Below, in pieces: positions 45,293-54,222 of a stretch of DNA of 64,000 nt (position 1 is its first letter; the number at the start of each line of letters is the position of its first letter). Location: positions 124,001-188,000 of the forward strand of contig NZ_CAJZAG010000010.1 in the NCBI RefSeq assembly GCF_914271485.1, given 5' to 3'. Position numbers and translations under genes: made by a program. The stretch is from Cupriavidus pampae. Its GTDB lineage: Bacteria; Pseudomonadota; Gammaproteobacteria; Burkholderiales; Burkholderiaceae. The notes under the pieces are model-generated. The model saw nothing but the letters and a program-made list of their open reading frames with translations. It did no database searches and had not been told where the DNA came from.

Positions 45293-45825
45293 CCGACGAA
45301 AGACAGGTCGGCGAAATAGCAACGCTGCAATGCCTTGACGAGGTAACGCTTAACCGTCGGCACCGAGATCGCCAGTTCCTGCGCGATCTGCGCATGGGTA
45401 TGGCCATCGAGCTGCGACAACAGGAAGGCCTGGCGCACGATCGGCGGCAGCCCATCGAGCAATCGGTCCAGTTCCACCAGCGTTTCGAGCATCATCGCGC
45501 GCGCTTCCGGCGACAGGCCCACGTCGCGCGGCGCGTGAGCGAGCGCGTCGAGATACGCCTGCTCGAGCTTCTCGCGGCGCCAGTGATTCGACATCAGATT
45601 CTTCGCCACCGTCGTCAGATACGCGCGGGGCTCGTCGAGCTGGGCGGGAATGCGCTCGCTGTTCAGCAGCCGCAGGAACGTGTCCTGTGCGAGGTCCGCC
45701 GCATGCTCGGCGCTGCCGAGACGGCGATGCAGCCAGCTTTTGAGCCACGAATGGTGGTCGACATAAAGGGTGGCAACGGAAGGCGCGGCGACGGCGGAGG
45801 GGAGAACGGAACCCGAGGTGCTCAT
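45289..45825 (-). CDS. fecI: ECF sigma factor, FecI type
   Basis: 178-residue sigma-70 family factor. Region 2 spans about 15-85 ([31 protein letters not shown]) and region 4 about 115-172 ([37 protein letters not shown], with a helix-turn-helix). It directs transcription of the receptor gene when FecR relays that siderophore is bound. The Fur box 6 bp upstream of the start codon implies repression by iron. It is divergent from the HisD-like operon, 211 bp apart. Confidence 0.94.
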   Translation of the reverse strand: MSTSGSVLPSAVAAPSVATLYVDHHSWLKSWLHRRLGSAEHAADLAQDTFLRLLNSERIPAQLDEPRAYLTTVAKNLMSNHWRREKLEQAYLDALAHAPRDVGLSPEARAMMLETLVELDRLLDGLPPIVRQAFLLSQLDGHTHAQIAQELAISVPTVKRYLVKALQRCYFADLSFVG

Positions 45826-45830
45826 GGGCC

Positions 45831-45850
45831 GTAATGATAATCATTGTTAC
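45831..45850. promoter_or_regulatory. Fur box upstream of fecI
   Basis: GTAATGATAATCATTGTTAC closely matches the 19-bp Fur consensus: the core AATGATAATCATT is exact. It lies 6-25 bp before the fecI ATG, where Fur with iron would block transcription. Confidence 0.9.
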
Positions 45851-45968
45851 TGTCAAACATCCAGCATGTCGGCCAATCCTTACAACCGGTGTCGAGGGAA
45901 TACAACGAAGCAGGCGCCTGCGTGCGTCCTGCGTGACTTTGGGGACACTCTCAGGGTAATTACTGACT

Positions 45969-45984
45969 TTGCATACGAATGCAA
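45969..45984. promoter_or_regulatory. LacI-type operator 1 before the HisD-like operon
   Basis: TTGCATACGAATGCAA has 6-bp arms (TTGCAT/ATGCAA) with a 4-bp centre containing CG. It could also overlap a -35 region, with TATTCT at 45991-45996 as a possible -10 16 bp on. It shares GCATACG with operator 2. Confidence 0.75.
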
Positions 45985-45995
45985 CGACTCTATTC

Positions 45996-46009
45996 TGCAT
46001 ACGTATGCA
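45996..46009. promoter_or_regulatory. LacI-type operator 2 before the HisD-like operon
   Basis: TGCATACGTATGCA is a perfect 14-bp palindrome with the central CG typical of LacI-family sites. Its centre is 26 bp from that of operator 1 and it ends 27 bp before the ATG. The third gene of the operon encodes a LacI-family regulator. Confidence 0.85.
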
Positions 46010-46036
46010 CAAACATCCCCCGAGGAGACCTACCCC

Positions 46037-47359
46037 ATGATTCGTTATCTCAAGCGCGGACGTGACGTCCAGGCACGTGCCAACGACGACACCGCTGTGC
46101 GCAACACCGTCGAAGGCATCATTCGCGACATCGAAACCCGCGGCGATGCGGCGGTCAGCGAGTACAGCAAGAAGTTCGACAACTGGGATCCGCAGGACTT
46201 CCGCCTGTCGCAGTCCGCGATTGAAAAGGCAGTCAAGAGCCTGTCGGCGCGCGAACTGGAAGACATCCGCTTTGCCCAGACGCAGGTGCGCAACTTTGCG
46301 CAGATCCAGCGCGACTCGATGCTCGACGTTGAGGTCGAGACCCGCCCGGGCGTGTTCCTCGGCCACCGCCACGTACCGATCAACGCGGTCGGCTGCTATA
46401 TCCCGGGCGGCAAGTATCCGCTGCTGGCCTCGGCGCACATGAGCGTGCTGACCGCCAAGGTGGCGGGCGTCAAGCGCGTGGTGGCGACGGCGCCCCCGTT
46501 CCATGGCGAGCCGCACCCGGCCATCGTCGCCGCCATGCACATGGCTGGCGCGGACGAAATCCTCGTATTGGGCGGCGTGCAGGCCGTGGTGGCCATGGCC
46601 GTCGGCACCAGCAGCATTGCACCCGTGGACATGCTGGTCGGCCCGGGCAACATGTTCGTGGCGGAAGCCAAGCGCCAGTTGTTCGGCCGCGTCGGTATCG
46701 ATCTGTTCGCCGGTCCGACCGAGACGCTGGTCATCGCCGACGATTCGGTGGACGGTGAGATGTGCGCGGTGGACCTGCTGGGTCAGGCCGAGCATGGCCC
46801 GACCTCGCCGGCGGTGCTGTTGACCGATAGCGAAGCCCTCGCGCATGCCACCATCGCCGAGATCGAGCGCCAGCTCAAGATCCTGCCGACCGCCGAGATC
46901 GCGGCCAAGTCCTGGGCCGAGTTCGGCGAGGTGATTGTCTGCGACACGCGCGAAGAGATGCTGCAGAAGGCCGACGAGCTCGCCTCCGAGCACGTGCAGG
47001 TGATGACGCGCGATCCGGACTGGTTCCTGAACAACATGACCAACTACGGCGCGCTGTTCCTCGGCCCGCGCACCAACGTCGCCTTCGGTGACAAGTGCAT
47101 CGGCACCAATCACACGCTGCCCACCAACAAAGCCGCGCGCTACACCGGCGGTCTCTGGGTCGGCAAGTTCCTGAAGACCTGCACCTTCCAGCGCGTGACG
47201 ACGGATGCCGCCAGCGCGGAGATCGGCGAGTACTGCTCGCGCCTGTGCCATATGGAGAACTTCGCCGGTCATGGCGAGCAGGCCAATATCCGCGTGCGCC
47301 GTTACGGCAATCGTCCGGACGTGCCGTGGTACGAGCCGGTGCCGGAGCTGCAGGGATGA
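46037..47359 (+). CDS. HisD-family dehydrogenase (sulfopropanediol 3-dehydrogenase/HpsN-like)
   Basis: NAD- and zinc-dependent alcohol-to-acid dehydrogenase of the histidinol dehydrogenase fold, 440 residues. Zinc-site residues are retained in LLGQAEHGP (Gln and His) and near the C-terminus in [13 protein letters not shown]. The nucleotide region reads [13 protein letters not shown], and GTNHTLPTN carries a catalytic-type His. There are no histidine genes nearby and the next gene is an SDR, an arrangement like the hpsN-hpsO pair of sulfonate degraders, but no sulfolyase genes follow. The ATG at 46037 follows GAGGAG; a frame reaching back to 45770 crosses both operators and fecI and is rejected. 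It overlaps the SDR gene by ATGA. Confidence 0.88.
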   Translation: MIRYLKRGRDVQARANDDTAVRNTVEGIIRDIETRGDAAVSEYSKKFDNWDPQDFRLSQSAIEKAVKSLSARELEDIRFAQTQVRNFAQIQRDSMLDVEVETRPGVFLGHRHVPINAVGCYIPGGKYPLLASAHMSVLTAKVAGVKRVVATAPPFHGEPHPAIVAAMHMAGADEILVLGGVQAVVAMAVGTSSIAPVDMLVGPGNMFVAEAKRQLFGRVGIDLFAGPTETLVIADDSVDGEMCAVDLLGQAEHGPTSPAVLLTDSEALAHATIAEIERQLKILPTAEIAAKSWAEFGEVIVCDTREEMLQKADELASEHVQVMTRDPDWFLNNMTNYGALFLGPRTNVAFGDKCIGTNHTLPTNKAARYTGGLWVGKFLKTCTFQRVTTDAASAEIGEYCSRLCHMENFAGHGEQANIRVRRYGNRPDVPWYEPVPELQG

Positions 47360-48132
47360 CAGCCGCAACGCCACTGCCTTCGTTCGGTGGTTTCCGTCTC
47401 GACGGCAAGCGCGCGCTCGTCACCGGTGGGGGCCGCGGCCTTGGCCTGGCGGCGGGCGTGGCACTGGCGCAGGCCGGTGCCGCGGTGACGCTCGCCGCGC
47501 GCTCCGGCGCCGAGCTGGAAATGGCGTGTGCCGCGATTCGCGCGCAGGGTGGCCGCGCCGACTTCCTGGTACTGGATGTCACCGATTCCGCCGCAGTCCG
47601 CAGCGCGATCGAGAGTCGTCCGCCGTTCCAGATCCTCGTCAACAACGCGGGCATGAACCGGCCCAAGCTGCTGACCGAGACCCCCGACGAAGACATCGAC
47701 GCGGTCTTTGCGCTGAACGTGAAAGCCACCTTCTACGTCGCGCGCGAAGTCGCCCGCAGCCTGCAGGCCGCTGGCCTGCCGGGCTCGATCATCAATGTCT
47801 CGTCGCAGATGGGACACGTGGGCAGCCCGCGCCGCACACTCTACTGCGCCAGCAAGCATGCGGTGGAGGGCCTGAGCAAGGCGCTCGCGTGGGAGCTGGG
47901 ACCTGCCGGCATTCGCGTCAACACGCTGTGCCCGACCTTCATCGAAACCGCGTTCACCGCGTCGATGTTCGAGGACCCGGCGTTCCGCCGCTTCGTGGTC
48001 GACAAGATCGCGCTCGGTCGCGTGGGCCAGATCGACGAGGTCATGGGCCCGATAGTGTTCCTCGCCAGCGACGCGTCCAGTCTGATGACGGGTAGCGCAC
48101 TGATGCTCGACGGTGGCTGGACCGCGGCATGA
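47356..48132 (+). CDS. Short-chain dehydrogenase/reductase
   Basis: 258-residue NAD(P)-dependent SDR. Cofactor motif TGGGRGLG at 23-30; NNAG at 96-99; catalytic Ser150, Tyr163 and Lys167 (YCASK). C-terminal [21 protein letters not shown] is the classical SDR ending. It would oxidise or reduce a secondary alcohol in the pathway. Translation is coupled to both neighbours through ATGA overlaps. Confidence 0.92.
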   Translation: MTAATPLPSFGGFRLDGKRALVTGGGRGLGLAAGVALAQAGAAVTLAARSGAELEMACAAIRAQGGRADFLVLDVTDSAAVRSAIESRPPFQILVNNAGMNRPKLLTETPDEDIDAVFALNVKATFYVAREVARSLQAAGLPGSIINVSSQMGHVGSPRRTLYCASKHAVEGLSKALAWELGPAGIRVNTLCPTFIETAFTASMFEDPAFRRFVVDKIALGRVGQIDEVMGPIVFLASDASSLMTGSALMLDGGWTAA

Positions 48133-49178
48133 AAGCCAAGGTGACCGCGCACGACGTGGCCCGGCTGGCGGAGGTCTCGCAGTCCGCCGTCAGCCGCGCG
48201 TTCACGCCGGGCGCGAGCGTGGCACCGGAGACGCGCGAGCGGATTCACAGTGCCGCGCGCAAGCTCGGCTATCGCCCCAACGCGATCGCGCGCAGCCTTA
48301 TCACGCGCCGCAGCCGCATCATCGGGCTGGTCATGAGCTATCTCGAGAACCAGTTCTATCCGGTGGTGATCGAACGACTGTGTCAGGCCTTGCAGCAGGA
48401 CGGCTATCACGTGCTGCTGTTCATCAGCGAGACCGAGGACGCGGACAGCGTGCTCACCGACATTCTTCAGTACCAGGTTGATGGCATCGTGATGGCATCG
48501 ACGACGCTGTCGTCGGCGCTCGCCAATCACTGCATCGACGCCGGTATTCCGGTGGTGCTGTTCAACCGCGTGGCGCAGTTGGGCGCGATGGGCTGCTACT
48601 CAACCAGTTCGGTCACCTCGGAGAACCGCGAGGGCGGGCGCCTCGTCGGCGAGTTGCTCGTCAGCAAGGGACACCGTCGCATCGCATGGCTGGCCGGCGC
48701 GGAGAACGCCTCGACCAGCCGCGACCGCGAGGCCGGATTATGCGATGCGCTCGCCGCGGCGGGATTGCCGTTGCACGCACGCGGCGTCGGGCACTACGAC
48801 TTTGCCGAAGCCCGGCAGGCGGTGCTCGCGCTGTTCCGTGACCCCGCCAACCGTCCCGACGCCCTGTTCGCCGCCAACGACCATATGGCCATTGCCGCGC
48901 TGGAGACCCTGCGCACCGAGCTCGGCATGCAGGTGCCGCACGAGGTATCGGTGGTCGGTTTCGACAACGTGCCGCAGGCCGCGTGGCCTTCGTTCAACCT
49001 CACCACCGTGCAGCAGGACGTGGAGCAGATGGTGGACGCCACCCGCACGCTACTGTTCGAGCAGATCGGCGGGCAGGTGATGGCCCGCAGCGTCAGTGTG
49101 CCCTGCGTGCTGATCGAGCGCGGCACCGTACGCGTGCACACGCCGCATGCGCATAACAAAACCTACGAGACAACATGA
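48129..49178 (+). CDS. LacI family transcriptional regulator
   Basis: 349 residues: LacI helix-turn-helix at about 5-55 (TAHDVARLAEVSQSAVSRAF), hinge helix (PNAIARSLITRRS) and a periplasmic-binding-like sugar or acid sensor domain (about 62-335). The operon it sits in carries two LacI-type palindromes before its first gene, so it most likely represses its own operon and is induced by a pathway compound. Embedding in the middle of the operon with ATGA overlaps on both sides ties its level to that of the enzymes. Confidence 0.92.
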   Translation: MKAKVTAHDVARLAEVSQSAVSRAFTPGASVAPETRERIHSAARKLGYRPNAIARSLITRRSRIIGLVMSYLENQFYPVVIERLCQALQQDGYHVLLFISETEDADSVLTDILQYQVDGIVMASTTLSSALANHCIDAGIPVVLFNRVAQLGAMGCYSTSSVTSENREGGRLVGELLVSKGHRRIAWLAGAENASTSRDREAGLCDALAAAGLPLHARGVGHYDFAEARQAVLALFRDPANRPDALFAANDHMAIAALETLRTELGMQVPHEVSVVGFDNVPQAAWPSFNLTTVQQDVEQMVDATRTLLFEQIGGQVMARSVSVPCVLIERGTVRVHTPHAHNKTYETT

Positions 49179-50149
49179 TCGACAAACACGACCTTCACAA
49201 ACTGTGTGGCGGCCGCCCCGTGGCAATCGTCGGCGCCGGCCTGGTCGGTGCCGGCTGGGCCATCGTCTTCGCGCGCGCCGGCCTGCACGTGAAGATGTTC
49301 GACGCGAACCCCGAGATCACGCGCAAGGCGGTGCCGCTTATCGACACGCAACTGCAGGGGCTGCATCGACACGGATTGATCGACGAGGCACCCGCTGCCG
49401 TGCTGGCCCGCATCAGCGCGGTCGATACGCTGGCGCAGGCCGTCGACGGCGTCGCGTACGTTCAGGAATCGGTGCTCGAACGCGTGGACGTGAAGCGGCA
49501 GCTGATGGTCGATCTGGACGCGCTCATCGCGCCCGACACGATCGTCGGCAGTTCCACCTCGGGCATTCCTGGCTCGGCGTTCGCGCTGGGCCTGTCGATC
49601 TCGCCGCGTGTGCTGATCGCTCATCCGGTCAACCCGCCGTACCTCGTGCCGGTGGTGGAACTGGTGCCGTCGCCGGAGACCGCCACGCGCACGGTCGATG
49701 TTGCCGACGCGCTGATGCGCGCGGTTGGCCAGGCCGTGGTCCATGTGCGCAAGGAAGTCGAAGGCTTCGTGCTGAACCGGCTTCAGGCCGTGCTGTTGCG
49801 CGAAGCGTGGGCGCTCGTGCAGGAAGGCGTGGCCAGTTGCGAGGACGTCGACAAGACCGTCCGCGATGGCCTCGGCTGGCGCTGGTCGTTCATGGGCCCG
49901 TTCGAGACCATCGATCTCAATGCACCCGGTGGCGTGGCCGACTACGCCGTGCGGCTGGGTCCGCTGTATCAGCGCATCGCCGACTCGCGCGGCCACGACA
50001 CCCCGTGGGACGCGGATCTGATCGGGCACGTCGAAGCGCAACGCCGCGAGCATCTGTCGCACGACGACCTCGAAGCGCGCCGCGCATGGCGCGATGAACG
50101 TCTGATGGAATTTGCCGCGGCCCGGCGCACGCGGGACCCACGAAACTGA
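49175..50149 (+). CDS. 3-hydroxyacyl-CoA dehydrogenase family protein, lambda-crystallin/L-gulonate dehydrogenase type
   Basis: 324 residues, NAD-dependent. The Rossmann motif GAGLVGAGWA starts at residue 20, with the acidic FDANPE at the end of strand 2 indicating NAD preference. The catalytic His is in IAHPVNPPYLVPVVELVP, and KEVEGFVLNRLQ marks the C-terminal helical domain. This short type oxidises 3-hydroxy acids such as gulonate, carnitine or hydroxybutyrate without needing CoA. The product in this pathway would be a 3-oxo acid. ATGA overlap with the LacI gene. Confidence 0.88.
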   Translation: MIDKHDLHKLCGGRPVAIVGAGLVGAGWAIVFARAGLHVKMFDANPEITRKAVPLIDTQLQGLHRHGLIDEAPAAVLARISAVDTLAQAVDGVAYVQESVLERVDVKRQLMVDLDALIAPDTIVGSSTSGIPGSAFALGLSISPRVLIAHPVNPPYLVPVVELVPSPETATRTVDVADALMRAVGQAVVHVRKEVEGFVLNRLQAVLLREAWALVQEGVASCEDVDKTVRDGLGWRWSFMGPFETIDLNAPGGVADYAVRLGPLYQRIADSRGHDTPWDADLIGHVEAQRREHLSHDDLEARRAWRDERLMEFAAARRTRDPRN

Positions 50150-50231
50150 ATACCCAGCCAACAACCGCATCGACCACGATATCGACAAGGGCACGCAGAT
50201 GCCTATTCCCAACAAAACAGGAGACCTCCAA

Positions 50232-51245
50232 GTGAAACAGCCTCTCGCCACCCTCACCACTCAAACCCGCCGTCTGCTTAACGTTACGCTTGGTGCCACG
50301 CTCGCGCTGGCCGCCTGCGGCCTGTCCGTCGCGCACGCGCAGGGCAGCTATCCGACCAAGCCGATTCGCCTGATCGTGCCGTTCGCCAATGCCGGCGTGA
50401 CCGACACCAGTGCGCGCATCGTGGCCGAGAAGCTCGGCCAGGAACTCGGCCAGCAGATCGTGGTGGACAACAAGCCCGGCGCTGGCGGCAATATCGGCAC
50501 GCAGATGGTCGCCAAGGCCGACCCCGATGGCTACACGCTGCTGCTCGGCTACGACGGCACGCTGGTGATCAATCCCAACGTCTACGCGAAGGTGCCGTTC
50601 GACCCGCTCAAGGACTTCGCTCCAATCGGCAAGATCGGCGACGCGTTGCTGCTGATCGCGGCCAACCCGAAGCTCGGCGTCAAGAACGTCGCCGATCTGC
50701 AGAAGTACGCCAAGACGCTGCCGGGTGGTGTGTCCTACGGTAGCGCCGGCAACGGCAGCACCACGCATCTGGCTGGCGAGATGTTCCATCAGCGCACCGG
50801 CATGGCGATGACCCACGTGCCATACAAGGGCGGTGGCCAGGCCCTGCTGGACGTGGTCGGCGGCACGTTGCCGATTACGTTCGCGGCCGTCACCGGCGCG
50901 ATGCCGTTCGTCAAGAGCGGTCAGGTCGAGGCACTCGCCGTGACTTCGCGCCAGCGCGCGCCGTCGTTGCCGAACGTCCCCACGCTGATCGAAGCCGGCT
51001 TCAAGGACTTCGAGATCAACTCGTGGGTGGGTCTGCTGGCCCCCGCGAAGACGCCCAAGCCCGTGCTCGACAAGCTCAGCGCCGCGCTGCAGAAGGTGCT
51101 CAAGGACCCGGCCATGGTCGAGCGCCTGGCCTCGCTCGGCATCGTCGCCACGCCGGGCACGCCTGACGCCTATGGCCGCGAGATCGCACGTGATCTCGAC
51201 AAGAACAAGGCGATCACCAAGGCCGCCCATATCAGTCTCGATTGA
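50232..51245 (+). CDS. TctC/Bug-type periplasmic solute-binding protein
   Basis: 337 residues with a signal peptide ending VAHAQGSYPTKP. IRLIVPFANAGVTDTSAR replaces the usual PPGG loop with NAG, and DNKPGAGGNIGTQ and VPYKGGGQALLDVVGG follow. The start is assigned to GTG at 50232 because AGGAGA (50219-50224) is ideally placed; an ATG at 50199 is the alternative. It lies 82 bp downstream of the lambda-crystallin-type gene. It probably presents the operon's substrate; no membrane subunits are in the operon. Confidence 0.88.
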   Translation: MKQPLATLTTQTRRLLNVTLGATLALAACGLSVAHAQGSYPTKPIRLIVPFANAGVTDTSARIVAEKLGQELGQQIVVDNKPGAGGNIGTQMVAKADPDGYTLLLGYDGTLVINPNVYAKVPFDPLKDFAPIGKIGDALLLIAANPKLGVKNVADLQKYAKTLPGGVSYGSAGNGSTTHLAGEMFHQRTGMAMTHVPYKGGGQALLDVVGGTLPITFAAVTGAMPFVKSGQVEALAVTSRQRAPSLPNVPTLIEAGFKDFEINSWVGLLAPAKTPKPVLDKLSAALQKVLKDPAMVERLASLGIVATPGTPDAYGREIARDLDKNKAITKAAHISLD

Positions 51246-51284
51246 TTTCGCCTGCTGCATGGATGTCCCCACCATGCCAAGACC

Positions 51285-52688
51285 ATGACAACACTATTCG
51301 ACAAGATCTGGGCCGCCCATGCGGTGGCCCGCAACGATGCCGGCGAAGACCTGATCTACATCGACCGGCATCTGGTACAGGAAGTCTCGAGCCCGCAGGC
51401 CTTCGCGAGCATGGCCGAGGCCGGTCATACGCTGCGCTCGTCGCCGCGTCATATCGCGGTGCAGGATCACAACGTGCCGACCACGGCCGATCGCCTGACG
51501 AATATCCCCAATGCGGAGAGCCGCGAGCAGATCGCCACGCTGCGGCGCAATACGCAGGCCACCGGCATGCGGCTGTTCGACCTCGATCATCCGCTGCAGG
51601 GCATCGTCCACGTCATCGCGCCGGAACTCGGCTACGTATTGCCGGGCAGCACCGTGGTCTGCGGCGATTCGCACAGCGCCACGCTCGGCGCGATGGGTGC
51701 GGTGGCCTGGGGCATCGGCACCTCGGAAGTCGCGCATGTGATGAGCACGCAGAGCCTGTGGATGCGCAAGCCGCGCACGCTGGGCATCGCCATTTCCGGC
51801 GCGCTGGCGCGGGGCGCATACGCGAAGGATCTGGCGCTCGCCATCATCCATCACATCGGCACCAGCGGCGGCAATGGTTATGGCGTCGAGTACTTCGGCC
51901 CCACGGTACAGGCCCTGTCGATGGAGGCGCGGCTCACGCTGTGCAACATGACCATCGAGGCCGGTTCGCGCTTTGGCCTGATCGCGCCCGATGCCACCAC
52001 GCTGGCCTATCTGCGCGATCGCGTGCAGGGCGCCGCGCGCGAGCATTTCGAACGGGCCGCGCAGGCCTGGAGCACGCTGCGCACCGACGCCGCCGCGGAT
52101 TTCGATCGCCACGTCGAGTTCGACGCCGGCACCGTGTCACCGCTCGTCACGTGGGGCACCACGCCTGCCGACAGCGCGGCTTTCTCTGGCCGCGTCGGCG
52201 ACGGCGCCACGCGGACCGAGCCGTCCGAACGCGCGCGCCTGGAGGAGAACCTCGCCTACATGGGCCTGACGATGGGCCAGGCGCTGTCGTCGGTACCGAT
52301 CGATGTCGCCTTTATCGGTTCCTGCACCAACGGCCGTCTGGAAGACCTGCGTGCCGCCGCCGAAGTCGTGCGTGGGCGCCGCGTGGCGTCGAGTGTGCGC
52401 GCGCTCGTGGTACCCGGCTCGGGCAGCGTCAAGCGTGCGGCCGAGGCCGAAGGCCTGGCTAAGGTGTTCGTCGATGCGGGCTTCGAGTGGCGCGAGTCGG
52501 GCTGCTCGATGTGCATCGGCATGAATGGCGACAGCCTCGCGCCGGGCGAGCGCTGCGCATCCACCTCCAATCGCAATTTCGAGAACCGGCAGGGACAAGG
52601 GGGGCGTACCCATCTGATGAGCCCCGCCGCCGTCGCGGCCTCCGCGCTGCGCGGGCACCTGACCGATCCCCGGGAGTACCTCGCATGA
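51285..52688 (+). CDS. Aconitase-family dehydratase/isomerase large subunit (LeuC-like)
   Basis: 467 residues. The three [4Fe-4S] ligands Cys347 (GSCTNGR), Cys407 and Cys410 (GCSMCIGMN) are at the same numbers as in E. coli LeuC. It would remove and re-add water across a 2-alkylmalate-type acid, moving the hydroxyl. Leucine genes are absent and the genes around it are catabolic, so a role in leucine synthesis is unlikely. Known catabolic relatives include dimethylmaleate hydratase and citraconate-type enzymes. ATGA overlap with the small-subunit gene. Confidence 0.92.
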   Translation: MTTLFDKIWAAHAVARNDAGEDLIYIDRHLVQEVSSPQAFASMAEAGHTLRSSPRHIAVQDHNVPTTADRLTNIPNAESREQIATLRRNTQATGMRLFDLDHPLQGIVHVIAPELGYVLPGSTVVCGDSHSATLGAMGAVAWGIGTSEVAHVMSTQSLWMRKPRTLGIAISGALARGAYAKDLALAIIHHIGTSGGNGYGVEYFGPTVQALSMEARLTLCNMTIEAGSRFGLIAPDATTLAYLRDRVQGAAREHFERAAQAWSTLRTDAAADFDRHVEFDAGTVSPLVTWGTTPADSAAFSGRVGDGATRTEPSERARLEENLAYMGLTMGQALSSVPIDVAFIGSCTNGRLEDLRAAAEVVRGRRVASSVRALVVPGSGSVKRAAEAEGLAKVFVDAGFEWRESGCSMCIGMNGDSLAPGERCASTSNRNFENRQGQGGRTHLMSPAAVAASALRGHLTDPREYLA

Positions 52689-53290
52689 AAGCCGTCATTG
52701 CAGAAGTCCAGGGCCGCGCCGCGGTCATGCAGCGCGACGACATCGATACCGATGCCATCTTCCCGGGACGCTTCCTCCGCCTCGTGCAACGCACGGGCAT
52801 GGGCGCGCATCTGTTTGCCGACTGGCTGGCGGAAGGCCGGCCGGAAGTCGCCTTCATGCGCGAGGCATCGCCGCCGCGCATGATTGTTGCCCTGCAAAAT
52901 TTCGGCTGCGGTTCGTCGCGCGAGCATGCCGTCTGGGCGCTGTCGGATTACGGCGTAAAGGCCGTGGTGGCACTGTCGTTCGGTGACATCTTCCGCAACA
53001 ACTGCGTCAAGAACGGCGTGGTCGCGGCGATCGTCTCGCCAGCCGACCACGCGCGCCTGTCGCACGTGCTCGCCGCCGACGCCGACGCGCCGTTGCATCT
53101 GCGCGTGGCCGAGCGCACGCTGCAACTACCCGATGGCAGCGTCATTCCAGTCGTGCTCGCCGATGGCCATGCAGAGCAACTGCTCTCCGCCGAGGACGAG
53201 GTCGACCGCACGCTGCGTCACGACGCGGCGCTGCGCGCCTACGAGGAACGCGTGCGGCGCGATCAGCCGTGGCTGGCCTCGCTGGACTGA
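52685..53290 (+). CDS. Aconitase-family dehydratase/isomerase small subunit (LeuD-like)
   Basis: 201 residues, the swivel domain that completes the LeuC-like active site. Conserved features are DDIDTDAIFPGRFL near residue 20, the substrate loop NFGCGSSREHAVWAL and FGDIFRNNCVKNG. The specificity loop between NFGCG and SREH is standard. Overlaps the large-subunit gene by ATGA and must act as its partner. Confidence 0.92.
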   Translation: MKAVIAEVQGRAAVMQRDDIDTDAIFPGRFLRLVQRTGMGAHLFADWLAEGRPEVAFMREASPPRMIVALQNFGCGSSREHAVWALSDYGVKAVVALSFGDIFRNNCVKNGVVAAIVSPADHARLSHVLAADADAPLHLRVAERTLQLPDGSVIPVVLADGHAEQLLSAEDEVDRTLRHDAALRAYEERVRRDQPWLASLD

Positions 53291-53329
53291 GCCGCATTAC
53301 TTTTTTCCTTCTTAGCTACTGGAGCCGTC

Positions 53330-54193
53330 ATGGCCAATCCCATTCTTCGCCAGAAACTTGCCGCGGGCGAGTTCATCACCATCCCCGGCGTGCAGGACAT
53401 GATCGCCACCGTCATGACCAACAAGGTCGGCTTCGACATCATCTACGGTTCCGGCTACTGGCTCACGGCCTCGAGCCTGGGCCTGCCCGATGCCGGCATT
53501 GCTACCTATACGCAGATGGTCGATCGCATGCGCACGATCACGCGGACGTCCAAGGCCGCGCTGATCGCCGATGCGGACACCGGCTACGGCGGCCTGCTCA
53601 ACGTGCATCACACCGTGCGCGGCTACGAGGAGGCGGGCGTCACCGCGATCCAGATCGAAGATCAGGAGTTTCCGAAGAAGTGCGGTCACACGCCGTTCAA
53701 GCGCTGTGTGCCCATCGAGGACATGGTCGAGAAGATCAAGGTCGCGTCCGAAGCGCGCGAGGACAAGGAGAACTTCCTGATCATCGCGCGCACCGATGCG
53801 CGCGCGAGCCTCGGCGTGGACGATGCGATGCGCCGCATGGAGGCGTTTGCCAAGGCCGGCGCCGACATCCTGTTCTTCGAGGCGCCGCAATCCGAAGAGG
53901 AAATGCGCCGCGCGTGCGAGGCCTTCGACCTGCCGATGATGGCCAACATGGCCGATGGCGGCAAGACGCCGATCCTGCCGGCTAGTGTGCTCAAGGAGAT
54001 CGGCTACTCGCTCGCGATCTTCCCGGCCATGACCAGCCTGGTGGCGGCCGCCGCGATGGAGAAGTCGCTGCGCCATCTCAAGGAAGCGGGTACCAGCCTC
54101 TCGCCCGAGATTCCGATGGCCGACTTCAACGAGTTCTGCCGCCTGATCGGCTTCGAGGAAGTCTGGGACTTCGAGAAGCGCTGGGCACGCTGA
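53330..54193 (+). CDS. Isocitrate lyase/PEP mutase superfamily lyase (methylisocitrate/dimethylmalate lyase-like)
   Basis: 287-residue TIM barrel that cleaves a carbon-carbon bond of a 2-hydroxy diacid. The superfamily catalytic motif KKCGH is at 116-120 with Cys118, and magnesium-binding DADTGYG at 81-87. PEP mutases lack this cysteine loop, so a true lyase is likely. Expected chemistry: retro-aldol (Claisen-type) cleavage of a substituted malate to pyruvate or glyoxylate plus a carboxylic acid. It follows LeuCD-like genes, the same pairing as dimethylmaleate hydratase and dimethylmalate lyase in nicotinate fermentation (known for other bacteria); here that substrate is only a hypothesis. 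Confidence 0.9.
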   Translation: MANPILRQKLAAGEFITIPGVQDMIATVMTNKVGFDIIYGSGYWLTASSLGLPDAGIATYTQMVDRMRTITRTSKAALIADADTGYGGLLNVHHTVRGYEEAGVTAIQIEDQEFPKKCGHTPFKRCVPIEDMVEKIKVASEAREDKENFLIIARTDARASLGVDDAMRRMEAFAKAGADILFFEAPQSEEEMRRACEAFDLPMMANMADGGKTPILPASVLKEIGYSLAIFPAMTSLVAAAAMEKSLRHLKEAGTSLSPEIPMADFNEFCRLIGFEEVWDFEKRWAR

Positions 54194-54222
54194 CCACAAC
54201 ATAAATATTGGAGGAGACCAAC

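Noticed and set aside
45770-46036. Longer HisD-like start at 45770
   Set aside because: It would overlap fecI, the Fur box and both LacI operators, and its sequence has no match to the family; GAGGAG precedes 46037.
45350-47374. Open frame of 674 codons on the minus strand across the HisD-like gene
   Set aside because: It is the antisense shadow of the HisD-like gene and runs into fecI in the wrong frame; composition is Arg/His/Gly-rich without domains, as GC-rich shadows usually are.
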